Assembly: GCA_964543905.1 (NCBI GenBank)
Contig: CAZIZO010000002.1
Location: forward strand, 248,001-312,000
From: GCA-016699835 sp964543905
GTDB lineage: Bacteria; Planctomycetota; Phycisphaerae; Phycisphaerales; UBA1924
DNA: 64,000 bases
Reading direction: 5' to 3'
Shown: one piece after another, positions 1 through 7,479 of the stretch
Layout of the letters: each line of letters begins with the position of its first letter
How positions within the stretch are numbered: position 1 is the first letter of the stretch
The notes under the pieces: model-generated
What the model saw: only the letters and a program-made list of their open reading frames with translations
Told to the model about the DNA's origin: nothing
Database searches by the model: none
Program-made: the position numbers and the translations under genes

Positions 1-396
1 GGAAATGACTCGGCGAAGATCCGAACAGGATGTTGAAGAGCGTTTTCGGCCTCCTGCACCAAGCCATTTCAACTGCATTTCTGGTTCGTTGACTTGCGGG
101 TCTGACCACGAGATAAGCGTTTGGAGCGCATCGAGAATACGGCGTTTGTGAGTTCTTCAAGACCCTGCTCAACACGGGTTGGTATATCGCTTCACGTGGC
201 TTCTGCCGCGGGACCAACACAAGCACCATCCGCGGGCCTCACTCGCCTCTGTGCGTCGAACCATGCACGGGGCGTGCGGCGCCCCGTGCGTTCAACTCTG
301 CTCATCTTGCGAAGGACCCCTCGAGCGTCACACTGATACCAACTGCACAATGACCGACGCGGCCTCCGGTGTGAAGTCGCGTGCCCAAGATCGTGG
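1..396. other. Left-edge stretch with no supported gene
   Basis: The first 396 bases hold only short overlapping open frames on both strands, none with a recognisable product. Base composition looks less GC-rich than the following genes, especially up to about 200. One plus-strand frame is open from the left edge to a stop near 151 and could be the end of a gene starting outside the window, but its 50 residues match nothing I recognise. No permease or substrate-binding partner for the adjacent ABC ATPase begins here on the minus strand. Confidence 0.4.
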
Positions 397-1230
397 CTAT
401 TCCACCCGTTTCGCGTGCAGCACGGGCATGGCGCGGAGATACTCAAAGGGTGGGCCGCTGGTCGCTCTCGCGAACTCGTCGTAGCCTCCCTCAAAGCAGA
501 CTCGGCCATCGAGCAGCATGATCACCCGTGGGCGAAGTCGGCGAAGCAACTCTTTATCATGCGTCACGACGATCGTCGTTCGCGGCACACCCGCGCGGGG
601 CCTCAGGTGCGTGGTCCAGACGAGTTCGTGGATGTGCGCGCTGATCACGGGGTCGAGCCCCGTGGTCGGCTCGTCGTAGAAGATCACCGCGGGATCGATC
701 GCGATGGCGCGGGCGATCGCGACTCGCTTGGCCATGCCGCCGGACAAGGCGTCGCGGTCTTTGGAAATCACGCTGTCGACGTCCAACGCGGCCGCCGCCA
801 GGCTCTCACGAACTCGCGCCTCGATGTCCCCTTCGCTCATGGCGGTGTGTTCGCGCAGCAGGAGCGCGACATTGTCCCGCACGCTCCCGGAGAACAGCGC
901 GTTCTTCTGGAAGACGACGGCCCAGTGCATCCGCACGTCGTCCCGGCGCTCCTCGTCGATCGCGCTCAGGTCCACCAGCGGGGCGTCGGGGCGTGAATGA
1001 TCGGCGACAAGCACTTTGCCCCTGCTCGCGGGGATGAGCCCCGCCAGGAGGTGGAGCAGCACGGTCTTGCCCGACCCGCTCCCCCCCACGATCGCCACGA
1101 TCTGCCCGCGAAGCACCTCGAAGGTGATGTCCTCGAGCACGGGGCGGCCGCCAAACTCCTTGCTCAACGAGACCGCCCGAATCTCGGGCGGCCCGGCACG
1201 AATCGCGGATGAAGAAAGGTCCTCGGGCAA
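397..1230 (-). CDS. ABC transporter ATP-binding protein, MlaF-like
   Basis: This 277-residue ATPase would energise an ABC transporter at the cytoplasmic face of the inner membrane. All nucleotide-binding motifs are visible: Walker A GGSGSGKT at 49-56, Q-loop Gln108, signature LSGGM at 162-166, Walker B VIFYDE at 182-187 followed by PTTGLDP, and the switch His224. The signature followed by M-x-KRVAIARA and the GLDP ending resemble MlaF of the phospholipid-trafficking Mla system, so lipid transport is the best guess. The start is a TTG at 1230 with a weak GGAAG upstream; a start further inside is possible. The MlaE and MlaD partners expected beside it are not visible in the 396 bases downstream, so the substrate remains inferred. 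Confidence 0.8.
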   Translation of the reverse strand: MPEDLSSSAIRAGPPEIRAVSLSKEFGGRPVLEDITFEVLRGQIVAIVGGSGSGKTVLLHLLAGLIPASRGKVLVADHSRPDAPLVDLSAIDEERRDDVRMHWAVVFQKNALFSGSVRDNVALLLREHTAMSEGDIEARVRESLAAAALDVDSVISKDRDALSGGMAKRVAIARAIAIDPAVIFYDEPTTGLDPVISAHIHELVWTTHLRPRAGVPRTTIVVTHDKELLRRLRPRVIMLLDGRVCFEGGYDEFARATSGPPFEYLRAMPVLHAKRVE

Positions 1231-1349
1231 CGGGCGATTCTACTTCCGCCGACGCCCCAAATCGCCCCTTCTCGCCCCCATCCGTGCTTCCCTGCTACAT
1301 TCCCAGAGGTGGAACGTCCCGTACTCCGCACCCCACGAAAGGAACACCC

Positions 1350-1868
1350 ATGGCCAAGAAGTCCAAGAAGCCCGCCGCCAAAGCCAAGCCCGCAAAGAAG
1401 GCCGCCGCCAAGAAGCCGGCCAAGAAATCTCCGGGCAAGTCCCCCGCGGGTAAGAAGTCCGCCACCCCCGCCAAACTGACCGGCATGCACCCCGTCACCA
1501 CCGGCGGCGGCCCCTCCGCGCTCGAAGTCGGGAAGGACATGGTCTCCATGTTCAACCGTGGGCAACTCTCCGAGATCGAGGCGAAGTACTGGTCGCCCGA
1601 CATCGCCTCCATTGAAGGTTTGGGCGTCAATCTCGGTTGGTTTGGTCGCAAGGCCGTCGAAGAGAAGAACGCCGGCTGGATGGCCGACCACGTCCTCCAC
1701 GGCGCCGCCGCCGAAGGCCCCTTCGTCGGCTCCTCCGGGTTCGCCATCCGCTTCAAGATGGATGTCGAGACCAAGTCCACCGGCAAGCGGGAGATCATGG
1801 ACGAGATCGGCGTCTATCAGATCAAGGACGGCAAGATCGTCCGCGAAGAGTTCATGTACGGCGTGTGA
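1350..1868 (+). CDS. SnoaL-like domain protein with Lys/Ala-rich N-terminal tail
   Basis: A 172-residue protein in two parts. Residues 1-42 are almost entirely Lys, Ala, Pro and Ser in AKKPAKK-type repeats, like the tail of histone H1 or bacterial H1-like proteins. Residues about 50-172 look like a SnoaL/NTF2-like cone domain, with the typical W-S-P-D-I core and an ending of the type I-K-D-G-K-I-V-R-E-E-F. Members of this fold bind small ligands or act as isomerases, but no function can be read here. The ATG at 1350 is preceded by an AAAGGAA ribosome binding site and is preferred over an in-frame start at 1209. A strong intrinsic terminator follows at 1926. The tail may bind nucleic acid; that is inference. 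Confidence 0.75.
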   Translation: MAKKSKKPAAKAKPAKKAAAKKPAKKSPGKSPAGKKSATPAKLTGMHPVTTGGGPSALEVGKDMVSMFNRGQLSEIEAKYWSPDIASIEGLGVNLGWFGRKAVEEKNAGWMADHVLHGAAAEGPFVGSSGFAIRFKMDVETKSTGKREIMDEIGVYQIKDGKIVREEFMYGV

Positions 1869-1925
1869 CGCGGGCCAAACCACAGGGCACGCCGAAGGCA
1901 CCCGAGCCCCACCGGAAGCACGAGA

Positions 1926-1950
1926 GGAAGGCCTCGCGGCCTTCCTTTTT
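1926..1950 (+). terminator. Intrinsic terminator after the SnoaL-like gene
   Basis: A perfect 8-bp stem (GGAAGGCC at 1926-1933 and GGCCTTCC at 1938-1945) closes a TCGC tetraloop and is followed at once by five T residues. It lies 58 bases after the stop codon at 1868 and separates that gene from lysS. Confidence 0.85.
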
Positions 1951-2031
1951 CATTGCCGACCTGGACCCGCCTTTGTCTCTGGGCTCCGTGCACGCTGTGG
2001 TTTGTGCCCTCCCCGCGTACGATCGCCCTCC

Positions 2032-3657
2032 ATGACCACCCCTTCCACGCCCCCCACTCCTCCTGCCGATCTCCACCACCTCGAGGCCCAGCGCCGCGCC
2101 AACCGCGAAGCGATCGCCGCGCTCGGCTTCAACCCCTATGGGCAGCGCACCGCGCAGACGGCCGGGATCGTTTCGAACGAGTCCGCGAAGTCGCAGTACG
2201 ACCCTGTCGCCGATGCGGAGCACCAGGCCAAGGGCAAGGAGCCAGGCTTTGCCGACCGCCGGCCGCGCGTCACCGTGGCCGGTCGCGTCATGCTGAGCCG
2301 CGACAACGGGAAACTGATCTGGCTCAATCTGCGCGACCACACGGGCGACCTGCAGGTCGCGGTCAGCCAGCGGGACTGCAAGGAGCAGGGGTTCAAACTG
2401 GCGAAACTCACCGACCTGGGCGACGTGCTGGTGGCCAGTGGCCGCATCATGAAGACCAAGACGGGCGAGATCACCATCTGGGCGGACGACCTTGCCCCGG
2501 GCGCCAAGTGCCTCGTCCCGCCGCCCGAAAAGCACGCGGGGCTGATCGACGTTGAACTGCGCTACCGCCAGCGCTATGTCGATCTGTGGGCCAATCCCGA
2601 GACGCTGCGCGTCTTTTCCCTGCGTTCGAAGATCGTTTCGAAGGTGCGCGAGATTCTGGCCGAGCGGGGCTTCCTCGAGGTCGAAACGCCCATGCTCCAA
2701 ACCCTCGCGGGTGGGGCGGCGGCCCGACCCTTCGTCACGCACATGAACGCGCTCGACATCAACCTGTTCATGCGCATCGCCCCCGAACTCTACCTGAAAC
2801 GGCTCCTGGTCGGCGGCATGCCGCGAGTCTATGAGATCAACCGCAACTTCCGCAACGAGGGGCTCGACAAGCAGCACAACCCGGAGTTCACCATGCTGGA
2901 GGTCTACGAGGCCTACGGCGACATGACGACCGTGATGGAGATCACCGAGACGATCGTCCGCGAGTGCGCCAAGACCGTCGCGAACGACCCCGACTACCGG
3001 GCCCTCACCCCCACCACCGATGCCGAGGCGGCGCACCGGAAGACCCTCATCCTTCCCTTCGGCGAGTACGAGATCGACTACGGCCGCCCCTTCGAGCGCG
3101 TGAGATACGCCGACCTCTTCGAGAGGGCCCTCGGCTTCCCCATGTCCGACATGGCCCGCGCCCGCAAGGAGGCCCGCGAACGGCATCTCTTCCCCGCCGC
3201 CGCGATCGACAAAATCGACCCCGTCCTCATCATCAATGAACTCTTCGAAGAGTGTGCCGAGAAGAGCCTCAGCCCCAGCCGTCCGACCTTCATCACGCAT
3301 TACCCCTCGGCGATCTCGCCGCTGACGCGGCCCAACCGCGAGGACCCAACGGTCGCCGATCGCGCCGACCTCTTCATCGGACACATGGAGATCGCCCCGC
3401 ACTACACCGAACTCAATGACCCGGACATCCAGGAGGCCAAGTTCAAGGAGCAGTTGACCGGGGCGGACGCGGAGAAGAACGCGGAGGAGAACACCTTCCG
3501 CACGATGGACCACGATTTCCTTCGGGCCCTCAAGGTCGGGATGCCCCCCGCCGGCGGGATGGGTCTGGGGATCGATCGCCTCGTCATGCTGCTGACCAAT
3601 CAGCGCACGATCCGCGACGTCGTGCTCTTTCCGCTGATGAGACCCGACGAAGCGTGA
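2032..3657 (+). CDS. lysS: Lysyl-tRNA synthetase (class II)
   Basis: A 541-residue cytoplasmic enzyme that charges tRNA-Lys. An OB-fold anticodon-binding domain occupies about 75-165. The class II catalytic core follows, with motif 2 in the MPRVYEINRNFRNEG segment (263-277), the lysine-pocket segment TMLEVYEAYGD (Glu290, Tyr292) and motif 3 GMGLGIDR at 509-516. The ATG at 2032 gives the normal length; the open frame runs further upstream into the terminator, so earlier starts are unlikely. No Shine-Dalgarno sequence precedes it. The segment MEIAPHYTELNDP (452-464) replaces the usual Asn in the ELAN-x-(F/Y)-x-ELND pattern by Pro456, an oddity close to the substrate pocket. Confidence 0.95.
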   Translation: MTTPSTPPTPPADLHHLEAQRRANREAIAALGFNPYGQRTAQTAGIVSNESAKSQYDPVADAEHQAKGKEPGFADRRPRVTVAGRVMLSRDNGKLIWLNLRDHTGDLQVAVSQRDCKEQGFKLAKLTDLGDVLVASGRIMKTKTGEITIWADDLAPGAKCLVPPPEKHAGLIDVELRYRQRYVDLWANPETLRVFSLRSKIVSKVREILAERGFLEVETPMLQTLAGGAAARPFVTHMNALDINLFMRIAPELYLKRLLVGGMPRVYEINRNFRNEGLDKQHNPEFTMLEVYEAYGDMTTVMEITETIVRECAKTVANDPDYRALTPTTDAEAAHRKTLILPFGEYEIDYGRPFERVRYADLFERALGFPMSDMARARKEARERHLFPAAAIDKIDPVLIINELFEECAEKSLSPSRPTFITHYPSAISPLTRPNREDPTVADRADLFIGHMEIAPHYTELNDPDIQEAKFKEQLTGADAEKNAEENTFRTMDHDFLRALKVGMPPAGGMGLGIDRLVMLLTNQRTIRDVVLFPLMRPDEA

Positions 3658-3750
3658 GCGCTCGCGTCAACGCGGATGGCTCGAGCCTCCCGCCCATGTG
3701 CCCTGAAGTTGCAGGGTGCGCGGGCATGGACCCATCCCGATCCGAAGGGC

Positions 3751-3960
3751 TTACTTCTTTTTCGCGCCCGACTTCTTTGCGGCCGCCTTCTTCAAGGCCG
3801 ACGCGGCCTTCTTCTCGCGCTTCTCGCGGGCCAACTCCTTCACATGCGATGGGTCCACCCGACTGCCCACGGGGGACGAACGCGTCGCGGATCGCTGCTT
3901 GCGGCCGCTGGTACTCGAAAGATTGCCGCGCTGCCCGCCCTTCATGCCCGAACCCGCCAT
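3751..3960 (-). CDS. Small Lys/Ala-rich basic protein
   Basis: A 69-residue, very basic protein with no recognised domain. Its last 25 residues are a Lys/Ala stretch (REKKAASALKKAAAKK and on) that resembles the H1-like tail of the SnoaL-type protein at 1350. A good AAGGGAG ribosome binding site lies about 8 bases before the ATG at 3960, which is the main reason to call it a gene. It converges on lysS (93-base gap) and diverges from dnaX. A ribosome- or nucleic-acid-associated role is plausible but not shown. Confidence 0.6.
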   Translation of the reverse strand: MAGSGMKGGQRGNLSSTSGRKQRSATRSSPVGSRVDPSHVKELAREKREKKAASALKKAAAKKSGAKKK

Positions 3961-4216
3961 GGTGCGATCTCCCTTTGGAATCCGATGAGCGCCTGTCCGC
4001 CCACGCGGCGCCGGGCGTCACGGCACTATACGACGGATGCGGGTCCGCATGGGCGAAGGCGGGATTCGTCCTCCGATGACACTGCGCACCCCGCGCACGC
4101 ACCAGCACTGGGATCAACACGCACGAACGGCACCCTGTCTCCGAGTGCGACGCGGCGGTGTCGCCAACCGCCCTCCGCTTGCCACGGACTCCCCATCCTG
4201 CTCCGTACAATCATGC

Positions 4217-5340
<1,124 letters not shown>

Positions 5341-5365
<25 letters not shown>

Positions 5366-5399
5366 CGGCGACGCCGCCGGCCCCGACCCCGGCCGCGCC
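5341..5399 (+). promoter_or_regulatory. Programmed -1 frameshift signal in dnaX
   Basis: The slippery heptamer A AAA AAA is at 5353-5359, in register with the gamma frame (GCA AAA AAA CGC TGA). A Shine-Dalgarno-like GGGAG lies at 5341-5345, seven bases upstream. A GC-rich stem can form downstream, pairing 5367-5370 with 5396-5399 and 5378-5382 with 5391-5395, about seven bases after the slip. This is the same three-part arrangement (upstream SD-like stimulator, A-rich slip site, downstream stem) known in Escherichia coli dnaX. The stop codon TGA is at 5363-5365. Confidence 0.85.
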
Positions 5400-5868
5400 G
5401 CCGAGAGCGTCCATCGCACCTCCTCCCTCTCGCGTGCATGCCGCCGCGCCCGCCGTGGCACCGCCGACGGTCGCGGTCGGCGAGCCCAAGCCCGCGCCGC
5501 AGGGTGTCGCCCCGGTCTCGGTGTGGGATCGCGCGATCGCCGCGTGCTCGGCGAATCGGCGGTTGCGCCTGCTGATGCAGGAATCAAAACTGGTCGTGAT
5601 GGATCAAGACTCGGCGCGGGTGCTGGTGAAACCCGCGCTGCTCACGATCGCACGATCCTGCGCGACCGACATGGAAGCCGCTCTCTCACAGGCGGCGGGA
5701 TCGACGATCCGCGTCGTCATCGAGTCGGACGGCCCGGCGCCCGAGGCGAACGAGGGCCACCCCGGCACGCCGATGCCCAGCATGGCCGAACACCCGCTGG
5801 TCAAGCAGGCGATCGAACTCTTTGGGGGACGCCTCTTGAGCGCCGGGCCACGCAAACGCCCACACTAG
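5359..5868 (+). CDS. dnaX: Tau-specific C-terminal extension of dnaX (read in the -1 frame)
   Basis: This reading frame continues dnaX after a -1 shift at the A7 run and adds 169 residues, giving a tau subunit of about 550 residues. It begins with a Pro/Ala-rich linker (about 5362-5510) and ends with a compact domain containing SVWDRAIAACSANRRLRLLMQ and a hydrophobic (VLVKPALLTIA) core, as expected for the tau part that contacts the polymerase. It has no sensible start codon and ribosome binding site of its own: the first ATG, at 5446 region (M of MHAAAP at 5434), sits inside the linker. That argues for expression as a fusion. The alternative, a true frameshift mutation or sequencing error, is less likely given the recoding signals. 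Confidence 0.85.
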
Positions 5869-6031
5869 TCACCCGGACAAGGGGAATTCCCTCGAGTTCG
5901 CCTTCAGAGGAACATGGCTTGCGTGGGCGAGCGAAGTCGATGTGCAATCCGACCGACCATCGCGTATCAACGAGGGCTCGGACGGATCACGTTGGACGAC
6001 GTAAACTCCTCCCCCACTCACGGGTCCACGC

Positions 6032-7192
6032 ATGCGCATCCTCCACGTCATCAACTCGCTCGATGCCAAGTCCGGCGGACCGCCGCTGATCGTCTCTCGC
6101 TTGGCCGCGGCGCAGGTCCTCGAGGGCGTCACGTGCGGGCTGCTCGCGTACGAGCCCGAGGAGCCAAAGACGGCGATTCCCGCGAAACTCGGCGAGGTGC
6201 CCGGGGGGAAGGGCATCAAACTCATTCTGGTCCCTCGCGCGAGGAATCGGCTGGACTACTTCACCTCGGGCACGGCCCGGAAGGTCATTCGGGATGCCCT
6301 CCGGGACTATGACTTTGTCCACTTGAACGGCGTGTGGGACCCCATCCTGCTCGCGACCGCGAGCGAATGTCGCAAGGCCGGGAAGCCCTACGCGGTCACA
6401 ACCCACGGCATGCTCGACCCATGGTGCATGACCCAAGGAACGCTGAAGAAGAAGGCCGCGCTCGCGCTGGGCTACAAGCGCATGCTCGACCAGGCCGCCT
6501 TTTTGCACCTGGGCAACACCGACGAGCAGCGCCTGATGGAGCCGATCGGCCTCACCTCGCCCGGGGAGATCATCCCCAACGGCATCTTCATCGAGGAGTT
6601 CAACACCCTGCCGGCGAAGGGCGCCTTCTACGCAAAGCATCCGGAGTTGCATGATCAGCCCTTCATGCTGTTCCTGAGCCGCTTGCATTACAAGAAGGGG
6701 CTCGACTATCTCGCCGACGCGTTCGCGATCGTGGCGCCCAAGGCGCCCGACCTCCGGCTGGTCGTCGCGGGCGCGGACGACGGCTACCAGGCGACCTTCG
6801 AGGAGATGATCGCCCGTCACCACCTGCAGTCGCGAACGCACCTGACCGGGCCGCTCTATGGCCCCGAGAAACTCGCCGCCTTCAACGACGCCCGGCTCTT
6901 CTGCCTCCCCAGCCGGCAGGAGGGATTCTCCATCGCGATCACCGAATCCCTGGCGTGCGGCACGCCCAGCGTGGTGACGCGCGATTGCCACTACCCAGAG
7001 GTCGAGACCTTCGGCGCGGGCGTGTGCACCGCGCTCAGCGCGTCGAGCATCGCGGAGGGCATCCTCCACGTCCTCGCCAAGCCCCGCGAGGAACTCGGAC
7101 AGGCCGGGTACAAACTGGTGCGCGAGCACTTCACCTGGCCCATCGTGGCACGAACAGCCATGCGGGCATACGAAAAATACCGGTGTCGCTAG
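6032..7192 (+). CDS. Glycosyltransferase, GT-B fold, family 4-like
   Basis: A 386-residue cytoplasmic glycosyltransferase. The N-terminal half begins RILHVINSLDAKSGGPP, the acceptor-domain start of the GT4 group. The C-terminal half has the donor-binding segment FLSRLHYKKGLDYLADAF and the E-x7-E motif in EGFSIAITES with the following ACGTPSVVT. These are sugar-nucleotide-dependent retaining enzymes, often used for exopolysaccharide or lipid-linked glycans. The ATG at 6032 has no strong Shine-Dalgarno sequence. It stands alone, 163 bases after dnaX, and donor and acceptor cannot be told. Confidence 0.85.
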   Translation: MRILHVINSLDAKSGGPPLIVSRLAAAQVLEGVTCGLLAYEPEEPKTAIPAKLGEVPGGKGIKLILVPRARNRLDYFTSGTARKVIRDALRDYDFVHLNGVWDPILLATASECRKAGKPYAVTTHGMLDPWCMTQGTLKKKAALALGYKRMLDQAAFLHLGNTDEQRLMEPIGLTSPGEIIPNGIFIEEFNTLPAKGAFYAKHPELHDQPFMLFLSRLHYKKGLDYLADAFAIVAPKAPDLRLVVAGADDGYQATFEEMIARHHLQSRTHLTGPLYGPEKLAAFNDARLFCLPSRQEGFSIAITESLACGTPSVVTRDCHYPEVETFGAGVCTALSASSIAEGILHVLAKPREELGQAGYKLVREHFTWPIVARTAMRAYEKYRCR

Positions 7193-7479
7193 ATCGTTCG
7201 CGCGGGAAAGCCTTGGGTCTCATCCGTGTTATTGGGGCAATCTCCGGGCAAGATGCCGGCGACGGTTCGCGTGCACGAGTTTACTGACCACTCGTCCTCG
7301 AATACCAAAAACGCGTGAGCGCGCCGAACCTTTTCCGTTTTCATGGGGGCTTCGCGCGGTCTTGGTGCTCACTCTGGGCACTTTGCATTATTCTGTGCGA
7401 ATATCGCTTATGGGAAGGCTCACCGGAACGTCCGGCGGGTCGTGGGTTGGTCGGCCAGTTTGAGAAAGGGAGTTTGCGT

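Noticed and set aside
1558..2031. Upstream extension of the lysS frame over the SnoaL-like gene
   Set aside because: It overlaps a well supported gene and a strong terminator and adds no known LysRS domain. ATG 2032 gives the normal length.
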